42,390 nt of DNA from contig JAVBPB010000001.1 in assembly GCA_031549965.1 (NCBI GenBank), forward strand, positions 1 through 42,390, given 5' to 3'. Source of the stretch: JAVBPB01 sp031549965 (lineage in GTDB: Bacteria > Bacillota > Clostridia > Lachnospirales > Lachnospiraceae). Made by a program: the position numbers and the translations under genes. Each line of letters begins with the position of its first letter. Positions within the stretch are counted from its first letter, which is position 1. The notes under the pieces were generated by a model. That model ran no database searches. It was not told where the DNA came from and saw only the letters and a program-made list of their open reading frames with translations. Shown here piece by piece: positions 15,947 to 24,623 of this stretch.

Positions 15947-16860
15947 TAAAATTTTACAAAATGTCTTAAATTTGTTATATTATTTCCATAGGATATCGAT
16001 AAAATATGAAATTTTTAATAAAATTAATAATTGTAGACAAAAGATTAAAGTTATTGTTTGGGCTGTTCTATAAGCAAAAAATATATTCGACATTAAACGA
16101 AATAGTTCTAAATGTTTAATGCCGAATATAAGATTAAGGATTTGCGTTATATATATAAGAATATTATGATAATTTTCAAAAAAACATTCTTATATAATTT
16201 TTATATTGGAGTGCTATATTTTATTTAGCTCATTGGATAATTTTTAATATTAAACCGGTGCTTTTTCCAATTAATTTGTTCATTACACAATTGAAGATGT
16301 TTTGACTTTACTAAATATTTCTTCTGCCATATCACCAATATATATCGACTGGATATATTAGTATGAGTTGTAGCAATCAGGGTTTATTTATCTTCTTCGT
16401 TATTATATAAATCTACGAAGGCACCGGGTATAGGTATGGATAAACGTTTTGTTATTAAACCACTAATTGCTCAAGAAGTGATGAGCCTTGCGTTAGGGTA
16501 AGTGTTTTATTAAGATTAGTGTAATATGCTAAAGTTAATTCTTCGGAAAAGTTTTATAATTTTGCCTACTTATAACTAAGGTATAGTTTCTGTGAGCAAG
16601 GTTTTCATGTAGGTATTTTCCGTTGGTTATTTCTTTAGTTGCTGTTACTTTTTGTTTCTATGCAAAAAATATCCTCATAAAGAGTAATATAGCATTATTT
16701 ATTTATGCCATGATATATTTTATACAATAATTTTAAATGTGTTACTTTTTTTAAATGTGGTCTTGGATATAACATTGATTTAGAAAATGATGAAAACATT
16801 AATCATGGAAATGATTGTATAGAGTTGCTTAAATATTTACATAAATTGAAATTAATCTGG
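15947..16860. other. gene-poor spacer with hairpins and probable gene remnants
   Basis: No intact gene is visible. There are two hairpins: 16083-16129 (ATATTCG-CATTAAAC with GTTTAATG-CGAATAT) and about 16150-16200 (TATATAAGAAT with ATTCTTATATA). Short open stretches (for example about 16402-16502, giving ...GIGMDKRFVIKPLIAQEV..., and a stretch of about 57 codons ending near 16891) lack starts and ribosome sites, and I recognise no family. The look is of decayed genes. A ~40-base stretch near 16568-16610 resembles 17957-18000. Confidence 0.45.
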
Positions 16861-16881
16861 AAAGTAAAAAGTGTTTACTTT
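16861..16881. promoter_or_regulatory. perfect inverted repeat before the sugar kinase, candidate operator
   Basis: AAAGTAAA, a five-base spacer AAGTG, then TTTACTTT: eight perfect base pairs of dyad symmetry about 20 bases before the Shine-Dalgarno of the kinase gene. It has the size and position expected of a LacI-family operator, and a LacI-family gene lies upstream. That the two interact is inference. Confidence 0.4.
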
Positions 16882-16912
16882 ATAAAATAGATTTAAAAAA
16901 GGAGGAATTATA

Positions 16913-17842
16913 ATGAGTAATATTATAATCGCAGGCTTAATAAACATTGAAACAACATTAAAAGTAAAGGGGTTCCCAATTGAATATTTTCCAATTGATT
17001 TTCCTTTTTACGGAATAAACTCAGAAGTTTCAGGAGTAGGTGTTAACATTCCAAAAGCACTTAATATTCTGGGGGATCAAGTAAAGGTTGTATCAATGAT
17101 TGGAAAAGATGAGGACGGAGAACGAGTTAAGAACGTATTTAAAAAAGAAGGTTGGGGACAGGAATTATTAAATGAAGAATTAACAGATACTCCACAATCA
17201 ATAGTCCTATATGATCCTTTGGGAAAAAGAGAAATATATTGTGACCTAAAAAATATACAAGACAAAACGTTTGATGAAAATTTATTAAAAAAAGCTTTGG
17301 AAGACTGTAATGTAGCTATTGTATGTAATTCAAATTTTACCCGTCCATTGTTAAAATTAGCAAAAGAAAAAAATGTACTAATAGCATCAGATATGCATGT
17401 ATTAAGTGATATTAATGATGAATATAACAAAGAATTTATGAAATACGCCGATATTCTATTCTTAAGTGATGAGAAGCTACCATCTCAGCCAAATGAATTT
17501 ATTTGTGATTTAAAAAATGCTTATTCCAGTAAAATTATTGTAATCGGTCAGGGAGACAAGGGTGCAATGATGTATGTTCGTGATGAAAATCTAATATATG
17601 ATATAGATGCTGTACAAACACGTAAAATAGTAAATACTGTAGGTGCAGGAGATGCATTATTTAGCGCATTTATCCACTATTTTGTAAAAGGAGAAACGCC
17701 TATTGAAGCCTTAAAGAAAGCGGAAATTTTTGCGTCATATAAAATTGGTGATGACGGAGCAGCAAAAGGATTTATTAATGATGCTAAGATAGAACAGTAT
17801 TATTCAGAGCTAAATTTCAAAATTGATAAAATATCTATGTAA
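16913..17842 (+). CDS. PfkB/ribokinase-family sugar kinase
   Basis: 309 residues. The family signatures are GVGVNIPKALNILGDQVKVVSMIGKDEDG (substrate side, about residues 45-75) and the C-terminal ATP/anion-hole motif NTVGAGDALFSAFIHYF with the catalytic Asp. It phosphorylates a sugar or nucleoside with ATP; the substrate cannot be read from the sequence. AAAGGAGGAAT precedes ATG 16913. It stands alone, with a candidate operator upstream and a lacI-type gene divergent to it. Confidence 0.9.
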   Translation: MSNIIIAGLINIETTLKVKGFPIEYFPIDFPFYGINSEVSGVGVNIPKALNILGDQVKVVSMIGKDEDGERVKNVFKKEGWGQELLNEELTDTPQSIVLYDPLGKREIYCDLKNIQDKTFDENLLKKALEDCNVAIVCNSNFTRPLLKLAKEKNVLIASDMHVLSDINDEYNKEFMKYADILFLSDEKLPSQPNEFICDLKNAYSSKIIVIGQGDKGAMMYVRDENLIYDIDAVQTRKIVNTVGAGDALFSAFIHYFVKGETPIEALKKAEIFASYKIGDDGAAKGFINDAKIEQYYSELNFKIDKISM

Positions 17843-18240
17843 AATTACCTCTCTGGAATTGCACCAGAAATCTATAACTTAAATGCAGCCAAATATTCTT
17901 GGTACAGAAACAGAAATAGCATCAACTAAAGCATAGCCGATGGAAAACACGTGCTTAATACCTTGTTTATAATAGTGTATAGTTTTCATAGGCAAGGTTT
18001 TCAATGGCTATTTAGCTTTAAAGTGTTATGGGGTAATAGGACTTAATCTAGCAGATATTGTTATGGGTGAACTTAGGATTAATTTATAGTTATCTTTGGA
18101 AATTGTATGAAAAGTACTTTCATTAATAAGGAAAACTAAAATTTTCACAACCTAAATTTAAATATATATTAAAAAGATATTGATTTTTTAATCTGTAATG
18201 ATAGAATAAAAATATATATATTTTTAGGATAAGAGTGAAA
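17843..18240. other. spacer without a recognisable gene
   Basis: A/T-rich, with stops in all frames at short intervals. The stretch around 17957-18000 (GTGTATAGTTTTC..GGCAAGGTTTTCA) resembles 16568-16610 on the other side of the kinase gene. I see no promoter that stands out and no terminator with a clear T run directly after the kinase. Confidence 0.5.
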
Positions 18241-18323
18241 ATTGGTACCTGCGACTAAATAAACATGGTTTATTACCAATGATAAGAGTCTGGGCTCAAT
18301 ATTCCACTTGTTTGTACCTGAGC
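18241..18323 (+). promoter_or_regulatory. hairpin leader of the decarboxylase gene
   Basis: ATTGGTA (18241-18247) pairs with TACCAAT (18274-18280), and inside it TAAATAAAC pairs with GTTTATTA. Eight unpaired bases, CCTGCGAC, are left bulged on the 5' side. A second possible stem GCTCA/TGAGC (18294-18298 with 18319-18323) follows just before the Shine-Dalgarno. The bulged hairpin is reminiscent of regulatory leaders, but the T-box signature is not complete and no riboswitch family is recognised. Confidence 0.4.
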
Positions 18324-18338
18324 GAAGCGAAAGGAATG

Positions 18339-19769
18339 ATGAAATATATGCAAAGTTTGTATAATAAGCTTTTGAATTATAGTAAATCAGATTATTATCC
18401 CATGCATATGCCAGGGCATAAAAGGCAAAGTGGTAAGTTTGATTTTGCTGGTGTGTTTGATATAGATATTACAGAGATAGACGGGTTTGATGACCTTAAT
18501 GATCCAAAAGGGATCTTACTTTTGTCACAGCAAAGGGCAGGAAGATTGTTTGGTTCAAAGGAAACCTTTTATTTGGTTAATGGAAGTACTGTAGGAATAC
18601 TTTCGGCTATAAGTGCATGTGCCAAGAGGAACGGAAAGGTTTTAATGGCGAGAAACTGCCATAAATCAGTTTATAATGGGGTGTATATTAATCAATTAGA
18701 GCCGGTTTATATCTATCCAAATATTTTAAATGAATTTGGAGTTTGTGGCGGAATTAATCCTTGTGATGTTGAAAATCATTTGAAGAATAATGAAGATATT
18801 GATTTAGTAATTATTACTTCACCTACATATGATGGTGTAGTATCTGATATTTCTAAAATTAAAGAGATTACAAAAAGGTATAATGCTGTATTAATGGTTG
18901 ATGAGGCTCACGGAGCACATTTTGGATTTTCTGATAATTTTCCTATGAGTGCTTTAAAATTAGGGGCAGATATAGTTATTAATAGTTTACACAAAACTTT
19001 ACCGGCGTTAACACAAACTGCATTGCTTCATGTTAACTATGATGTACCAGTGGAAACAATTAATAAAATTAAAATGTATTTATCGATATACCAGTCAAGC
19101 AGTCCATCATATGTGCTTATGAGTAGTATTGACAAGTGTATTGAAATTTTAAATACGCAGAGTAATAATTTATTTTTTGAATTAGAAAGGAAATTGCAAG
19201 ACTTTTATTGTAAGACCAAGGAGCTTAAGTATATCAAGGTTTTTCAAAAATCTGATGTTGATAAAAATAATATTTTTGATTTTGATTTTTCTAAATTATT
19301 AATTAATGTAGGGGATACTAGCATTAATGGAGTTGAATTATATAATATTCTTCTAAATAAATATCATATTCAAATGGAAATGGTATCTGTTAATTATGTG
19401 CTTGGGATAACAAGTATATTTGACACGGAGGAAGGTTTTAACAAACTTTTAAATGGATTAAAGGAAGTAGACAGCTTAATTTCAAAAAGGATAAGTAATA
19501 ATATAGTTTTTACAACGAATTATGCCAAAATTTCATTATCTCCATATATGGCTTATGAAAATAAAAGTATTGATGTAGAGTTAATAAATTCAGTTGGGAA
19601 AATATCGGCGGAATATGTTTATTTATATCCTCCTGGTATACCTTTATTAGTTCCGGGAGAAGTAATACTTGGTGAATTAATTGATCAAATTTTAATATAT
19701 AAAAACTTAGGTCTTGAGGTTAAAGGGTTATTGGATAAGTCTTTAAGTAAGATTAAAGTGATTTTATAG
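18339..19769 (+). CDS. Orn/Lys/Arg decarboxylase-family PLP enzyme
   Basis: About 476 residues. A fold type I PLP enzyme: PMHMPGHKR near the N-terminus, VNGSTVGILSAISA, SPTYDGVVSDI, VDEAHGAHFGF with the PLP-binding Asp and His, and NSLHKTLPALTQTALLH with the Schiff-base Lys. The C-terminal domain ends with the family's YLYPPGIPLLVPGE motif. The short form is common in Clostridia next to a guanylate-kinase-like gene. The substrate (lysine, arginine or ornithine) is not decided by sequence. ATGs at 18336, 18339 and 18348 are all possible; AAAGGA at 18330-18335 favours 18339 or 18348. Confidence 0.88.
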   Translation: MKYMQSLYNKLLNYSKSDYYPMHMPGHKRQSGKFDFAGVFDIDITEIDGFDDLNDPKGILLLSQQRAGRLFGSKETFYLVNGSTVGILSAISACAKRNGKVLMARNCHKSVYNGVYINQLEPVYIYPNILNEFGVCGGINPCDVENHLKNNEDIDLVIITSPTYDGVVSDISKIKEITKRYNAVLMVDEAHGAHFGFSDNFPMSALKLGADIVINSLHKTLPALTQTALLHVNYDVPVETINKIKMYLSIYQSSSPSYVLMSSIDKCIEILNTQSNNLFFELERKLQDFYCKTKELKYIKVFQKSDVDKNNIFDFDFSKLLINVGDTSINGVELYNILLNKYHIQMEMVSVNYVLGITSIFDTEEGFNKLLNGLKEVDSLISKRISNNIVFTTNYAKISLSPYMAYENKSIDVELINSVGKISAEYVYLYPPGIPLLVPGEVILGELIDQILIYKNLGLEVKGLLDKSLSKIKVIL

Positions 19770-19784
19770 AGGAAAGGAATTAAT

Positions 19785-20378
19785 ATGGGTAAGATATATG
19801 TGGTAATGGGTAAAAGTGCATCTGGAAAGGATACATTATATAGAAAATTAATTGAAAATAGGATGCTGAATTTAAAGACAGTTATACTATATACAACCAG
19901 ACCTATTAGAGATGGTGAAATTGATGGAGTGGAATACAATTTTGTTAGTAATGAAAAATTAGAAGAATTTAAAAATACAGGAAAAATAATAGAATTAAGA
20001 TCTTATGAAACTTATTATGGAATTTGGAATTACTTTACTGTAGATGATGGACAGATAGAACTTACTAACAAAGATTACATAATGATTGGGACTATTGAAT
20101 CTTATTTACAAATAAAAAAATATTATGGAGAAGAGAATGTTTTGCCTCTTTATATCGAAATTAACGATGGAGATAGGCTGCAAAGAGCGTTAAATCGTGA
20201 AAGAAAACAATTAGTGCCTAAATATGAGGAAATGTGTAGAAGGTTTTTAGCGGATGCAAAAGATTTTTCAGATGAAAATTTAATAATTGCCAACATAACG
20301 AAAAGATATAATAATTTTCATTTAAATGAATGTGTAATTGAAATCAGGGAGGATATTTTGGCTAATAGAAGATTGTAA
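19785..20378 (+). CDS. guanylate kinase-like nucleotide kinase
   Basis: 197 residues. The P-loop is GKSASGKDT (residues 9-17), followed by YTTRPIRDGEIDGVEYNFVS, the guanylate-binding signature of Gmk proteins, and IMIGTIESYLQIKK. It differs from canonical Gmk in the P-loop (GKDT instead of GxGKST), so the exact substrate is open. The gap to the decarboxylase is 15 bases and a GGAAAGG Shine-Dalgarno is present. In Bacillus the same position upstream of yaaR-holB holds tmk. Confidence 0.8.
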   Translation: MGKIYVVMGKSASGKDTLYRKLIENRMLNLKTVILYTTRPIRDGEIDGVEYNFVSNEKLEEFKNTGKIIELRSYETYYGIWNYFTVDDGQIELTNKDYIMIGTIESYLQIKKYYGEENVLPLYIEINDGDRLQRALNRERKQLVPKYEEMCRRFLADAKDFSDENLIIANITKRYNNFHLNECVIEIREDILANRRL

Positions 20379-20470
20379 TATAAAAATTATAAATTTTAGT
20401 ATATATAAAATTAGAAATATGATATAATATTATATGTAATCTTTTAGTAAGCTTAGTTAGGAGGTATATC

Positions 20471-20911
20471 TTGGATATAAAAGTTGATCAGCTACAAAAC
20501 ATTAATAATATAGAGCAAAGACAAGCTAATCAGCCATCTGATGATAGCTTTAAATTTACATTGATTAGCCATATTGAGGAACAAGGATTGCAGGCAAGAT
20601 TACGTCTTTTAACAGAAGAAATTACAATGCAGGGAAAACAACTTGGCAAACGTATGGATATACGTGATATGCGTAAATATCGTGGATTAATAAAAGAGTT
20701 TATGAATGAAATTATCTCTCGTTCACACAAATTCTCAAGGGAAAACTTTTTAGATAAAAGAGGTCGTCACAGGGTTTATGGAATTGTAAAATTAGTTGAT
20801 GAGGCTTTGGATGAATTAGCTCAGGAGTTAATTAAGGATGAAAAGGATCATTTGCTTATTTTAAACAAAATAGATGAAATAAGAGGATTATTACTTGATA
20901 TATTCACATAA
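20471..20911 (+). CDS. yaaR: YaaR/DUF327-family protein
   Basis: 146 residues, start TTG 20471 seven bases after AGGAGG (20459-20464). Mostly helical and charged; the pattern LRLLTEEITMQGKQLGKRMDIRDMRKYRGLIKEFMNE, here quoted only in part, is typical of YaaR. Function is unknown. Family membership rests on this pattern and on its fixed place before holB, as in Bacillus. Confidence 0.82.
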   Translation: MDIKVDQLQNINNIEQRQANQPSDDSFKFTLISHIEEQGLQARLRLLTEEITMQGKQLGKRMDIRDMRKYRGLIKEFMNEIISRSHKFSRENFLDKRGRHRVYGIVKLVDEALDELAQELIKDEKDHLLILNKIDEIRGLLLDIFT

Positions 20912-20923
20912 AGGAGTGATTGC

Positions 20924-21925
20924 ATGTATGATTTTAGTAATATTGTAGGTCATGAACAGGTTGTGTTGCATTTACAAAATGCTATAAAGTTAAATAAGAT
21001 ATCACATGCTTATGTAATTAATGGTGAAAAAGGATCGGGCAAAAAGTTAATTGCAAATACATTTGCAAAAACTCTGCAATGTGAAACAGGAAATTCTTTT
21101 CCATGTGGAAAATGCAGATCCTGTGTTCAGCTTGAGACAGGCAATAATCCAGATGTTATAAGGGTAGTTCCTATTAAGTCAAGTCATAGTATAGGTGTTG
21201 ATGACATTAGAGAACAAGTTAATTCTGACATGCTTATAAAGCCATATGCGAGTCCTTATAAGATTTATATAATCGAGGAAGCGGATAAATTAACAATACA
21301 GGCTCAAAATGCTTTATTAAAAACAATAGAAGAACCTCCAAGCTATGCAGTAATTATTTTATTAACCACTAATATTAAAACTTTATTAGAAACCATAGAA
21401 TCAAGATGTGTTACCTTAGAGCTTAAAACCATTCAAAAACAATTGGTTAAAGATCATTTAATTAAAAAGCTAAAGGTTCCTGATTACAATGCAGAGGTTT
21501 GTGCAACTTTCTCCCAAGGAAACATTGGAAAAGCAGAACGGTTGGCTTCTTCTGATGAATTTAATGAAATTAAAAGCGATGTGATTCATTTATTAAGATA
21601 TATAGATGATATGGAACTTTATGAAATTATTGAAGCTATTAAAAAGTTATCTGAACATAAGCTTGAAATTAATGATTACATTGATTTAATGGCTTTATGG
21701 TATAGAGATGTTTTAATGCTTAAAGCAACTAAAGATCCTAATCTGATTTTATACAAAGAGGAGTATAATTACATATTGAAACATGCAAGTAATATATCAT
21801 ATAATGGTGCCCAGTGTATTATATTGGGAATGGAAAAAGCTAAATTAAGATTAAATGCCAATGCTAATTTTGATATAGTCATGGAACTTATGTTACTTAA
21901 TATAAAGGAGAATGGAAATGATTAA
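20924..21925 (+). CDS. holB: DNA polymerase III subunit delta'
   Basis: 333 residues, a clamp-loader AAA+ protein. GEKGSGKK at the nucleotide site, the zinc-binding CETGNSFPCGKCRSC, EEADKLTIQAQNALLKTIEEPP (Walker B and sensor region, shown in part) and ESRC are present. It helps load the sliding clamp. Starts 13 bases after yaaR and overlaps ricT by 14 bases, so translation is probably coupled. Confidence 0.95.
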   Translation: MYDFSNIVGHEQVVLHLQNAIKLNKISHAYVINGEKGSGKKLIANTFAKTLQCETGNSFPCGKCRSCVQLETGNNPDVIRVVPIKSSHSIGVDDIREQVNSDMLIKPYASPYKIYIIEEADKLTIQAQNALLKTIEEPPSYAVIILLTTNIKTLLETIESRCVTLELKTIQKQLVKDHLIKKLKVPDYNAEVCATFSQGNIGKAERLASSDEFNEIKSDVIHLLRYIDDMELYEIIEAIKKLSEHKLEINDYIDLMALWYRDVLMLKATKDPNLILYKEEYNYILKHASNISYNGAQCIILGMEKAKLRLNANANFDIVMELMLLNIKENGND

Positions 21926-22826
21926 CGTTATAGGCGTAAGATTTAGGAGAGCAGGGAAAATATATTTTTTTGACCCAGCGGGATTTGATATAAAATGTGG
22001 TAACAATGTTATTGTTGAAACTGCAAGAGGTGTTGAATACGGAGCAGTTGTTCTTGGGCCAAGAGATGTAGAAGAAGAAAGGGTAATTCAGCCATTAAAA
22101 CCTGTTATTAGAATATCTACACCTGAAGATGATGAAATAGAAGCAATTAATAAGAAAAAGGAAAAAGATGCATTTTTAATATGTTTGGAAAAGATTGAAA
22201 AACATGGATTAGACATGAAGTTAATCGATGCAGAATACACTTTTGATAATAATAAGGTATTATTTTATTTTACAGCAGATGGAAGAATTGATTTTAGAGA
22301 ATTAGTTAAAGACCTTGCTTCAGTTTTTAAAACCAGAATCGAACTAAGGCAAATTGGTGTAAGGGATGAAACAAAAATAGTAGGAGGAATAGGCATATGT
22401 GGCAGAAGCCTATGTTGTCACACCCACCTATCGGAATTTGCTCCTGTATCCATAAAAATGGCTAAAGAGCAAAACCTGTCCCTAAATCCAACTAAAATCT
22501 CAGGCGTTTGTGGAAGACTTATGTGTTGCCTTAAAAACGAAGAAGACACCTACGAAGAACTCAACAGTAAGCTCCCTAATGTAGGAGACATAGTTACCAC
22601 CAGTGAAAACTTAAAAGGAGAGGTTTTAAGTGTAAGTGTTTTAAGGCAGCTTGTAAAAGTAGTAGTAACTCTTGAAACAGATGAAAAAGAAGTTCGAGAA
22701 TACAAAGTAGAATCCCTAAAATTCAGGCCAAAGAAAAAGAAAGATAGAATTGCTATAGATGACGAACTTAGAGCTTTGGAGCTTTTAGAGAAAAAGGAAG
22801 GAAAATCTTTACTAAATGATGACTAA
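21912..22826 (+). CDS. ricT: PSP1-domain protein RicT (YaaT)
   Basis: 304 residues. The PSP1 domain spans roughly residues 1-200. Cysteine pairs in GICGRSLCCHTHLSEF and SGVCGRLMCCL are the ligands expected for the iron-sulfur cluster of RicT. In Bacillus RicT acts with RicA and RicF (Y-complex) in RNA maturation and sporulation. Overlaps holB at the start and trmN6 at the end. From about 22380 the third codon positions become visibly richer in C. Confidence 0.93.
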   Translation: MEMINVIGVRFRRAGKIYFFDPAGFDIKCGNNVIVETARGVEYGAVVLGPRDVEEERVIQPLKPVIRISTPEDDEIEAINKKKEKDAFLICLEKIEKHGLDMKLIDAEYTFDNNKVLFYFTADGRIDFRELVKDLASVFKTRIELRQIGVRDETKIVGGIGICGRSLCCHTHLSEFAPVSIKMAKEQNLSLNPTKISGVCGRLMCCLKNEEDTYEELNSKLPNVGDIVTTSENLKGEVLSVSVLRQLVKVVVTLETDEKEVREYKVESLKFRPKKKKDRIAIDDELRALELLEKKEGKSLLNDD

Positions 22827-23565
22827 TTTAACTATAGAGCTTCTACCTGATGAGAGAATTGATGAGCTTAACAGAAACGGTTACAAAATAATTCAAAACT
22901 CAAAAAAGTTTTGTTTCGGCATGGATGCAGTACTTCTCTCAGGTTTTTCAAAAGTTAATGAATCTGAAACTACCTTAGATCTTGGAACTGGTACAGGCAT
23001 TATTCCCATACTCTTAGAAGCAAAAACACGTGGTAAACACTTTACAGGCCTTGAGATTCAATCAGAAAGTGCAGACATGGCAGCCAGAAGCGTTCTCCTA
23101 AACAATTTACAAGACAAAATAAAAATAATAGAAGGTGACATTAAAGAGGCTTCCAATATATTTGGAGCCTCTGTATTTGATGTTGTAACCACCAACCCAC
23201 CATACATGAACAATGCAAGCGGATTAAAAAACCCAGACCTTCCAAAAGCCATAGCAAGGCACGAAATCAAATGCACCTTAGAAGATGTAATAAAGCAAGC
23301 TTCCAAAGTCCTAAAGGTTAACGGGAGATTCTACATGGTTCACAGACCCTTTAGGCTGGTAGAAATATTTATGACCCTAACAAAGTACAATCTGGAACCA
23401 AAAAGAATGAAGCTTGTACATCCTTTTGTAGACAAAGACCCAAATATGGTCTTAATTGAAGCCATAAAGGGCGGAAAATCTATGATTAAAATAGAGTCGC
23501 CTCTTATAGTTTATAAAGAAAAGGGTATATATACGGATGAGATCTATGACATTTATGGTTATTGA
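22816..23565 (+). CDS. tRNA1(Val) adenine-N6 methyltransferase-like (YabB)
   Basis: 249 residues. A class I methyltransferase: DLGTGTGIIPILL is the SAM-binding motif and TTNPPYMNNASG the NPPY catalytic motif of N6-adenine methylases. The N-terminal KIIQNSKKFCFGMDAVLLS is typical of the TrmN6/YabB family. Two starts, ATG 22816 and 22819, overlap the end of ricT. Synteny with Bacillus yabB supports the call; the exact tRNA target is inferred. Confidence 0.88.
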   Translation: MMTNLTIELLPDERIDELNRNGYKIIQNSKKFCFGMDAVLLSGFSKVNESETTLDLGTGTGIIPILLEAKTRGKHFTGLEIQSESADMAARSVLLNNLQDKIKIIEGDIKEASNIFGASVFDVVTTNPPYMNNASGLKNPDLPKAIARHEIKCTLEDVIKQASKVLKVNGRFYMVHRPFRLVEIFMTLTKYNLEPKRMKLVHPFVDKDPNMVLIEAIKGGKSMIKIESPLIVYKEKGIYTDEIYDIYGY

Positions 23566-23608
23566 AAAAGGTGTTTTTTATGTAGCTTTTGAGTTTTGGG
23601 TTTTGCTG

Positions 23609-23814
23609 GACGCTTTGCTTTTTAGTCTTTGACCCTCTGAGCCTTTAGATATATTCTCTGAAAATACCGATAGGTCAAATATTCCAATGAGCCTATAAAC
23701 AAACATCATGTCAGAAGGCTGACATGATGTTATAGTCTCATTTCCATGACCTATAAGGCATTTTCAGAGAATATATCTAAAGGCTCAGAGGGAGATTTAG
23801 TTTGTTGAGCAAAG
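23609..23814 (-). repeat. foldback element D
   Basis: Arms 23633-23665 and 23760-23792 are perfectly complementary over 33 bases and unlike those of copies A, B and C. Read on the minus strand the core is CATGGAAATGAGACTATAAC, the hairpin ATCATGTCAG-CCTT-CTGACATGAT, then TATAGGCTCATTGGAAT. Family ends CGCTTTGC...TTAGTCTTTGA and GGGAGATTTAGTTTGTTGAG are present. It lies just after the trmN6-like gene and may also serve as a hairpin barrier to transcription. Confidence 0.85.
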
Positions 23815-23919
23815 CTGGTTGTGTAAGAATTTTAAAACTCATAAGATGATTTAAATACGTTCTAAATAAATTATTAATCCCCAGCTATGCTGGAGAAAAT
23901 ATAGTAAACAGTATTGTTA

Positions 23920-24230
23920 CTATATCATTAAAAAGCCTCCTATGGTAAAATGATTTTGGTGTCGCAAGCCAAATCAAAATATAGGAGGCGATCCTAATGG
24001 ACAATTTAAGTTTATCATATTGTAAGTGAAAACGCTAGTGTGAATTGTATTTATACCAAAATATAAGAAAAGTTTTATATAGGCAGTAAAAGGCAGGTGA
24101 TAGTAGTATTTGGGATATCTGTTTTTAAGGTGTGCAAGTAATAAGCCATTATGGGTTAATCTCAAACAACCATTTGAAGTGATGGTCATAACTTATACAA
24201 GGATGTAGGATACATTAAAAGTACAAAATC
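23920..24230 (+). pseudogene. remnant of an IS200/IS605-type element (tnpA)
   Basis: A hairpin with GCCTCCTAT (23935-23943) and ATAGGAGGC (23981-23989) buries a ribosome site, as at the left end of IS200-type elements. ATG 23997 follows and begins MDNLSLSYCK, the typical start of IS200 TnpA, but stops come at codons 11 and 14. Further on only traces such as NIRKVLYRQ are left. No HUH or Tyr motif and no tnpB survives. It lies between foldback elements D and B. Confidence 0.65.
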
Positions 24231-24305
24231 ATGTGAATAACTTCTAAAAACCATTATAAAATAAATATATAGTATATGGAGTAAATTAAACATACCTTTC
24301 AGCCG

Positions 24306-24566
24306 GGAATAAACTAAATCAATTTTTTAGATGGATTGAATATATAAATTCGCTTTGCCGCGAAAAACTACATCTCATTTGGAGGCGGATTATTATGCTG
24401 TAAAAAGACCGTTAGTGCCATGGAAATGAGACTATAACATCAGGTCAGCCTTCTGACATGATGTTTGTTTATAGGCTCATTGGAATGTTAGGCACGTCGG
24501 TCTTTTTACAGCATAATAATCCGCCTCCAAATGGGAGAAAGACTAAAAGGCAAAGTGTCGATCACA
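24306..24566 (+). repeat. foldback element B
   Basis: Arms 24377-24411 and 24498-24532 are perfectly complementary over 35 bases. The core (24418-24494) has GCCATGGAAATGAG, a hairpin around CAGGTCAG-CCTT-CTGACATG, and TAGGCTCATTGGAATG. The left flank includes AAATCAATTTTTTAGATG (shared with C and the window end) and AAAAACTACATCTC; the right flank is GGGAGAAAGACTAAAAGGC and TCGATCAC. The element ends about 60 bases before the rsmI start codon. Confidence 0.85.
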
Positions 24567-24623
24567 AAAAATCCATTTAAAATAATTCAACAATCAACAC
24601 CAAAAAAAGAAAAGAGGAAAAAA

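Noticed and set aside
18241..18280. T-box leader before the decarboxylase
   Set aside because: TTGGTACCTGCGAC resembles the T-box TGGNACCGCG, but the match is imperfect, no specifier stem is visible upstream and there is no terminator/antiterminator pair.
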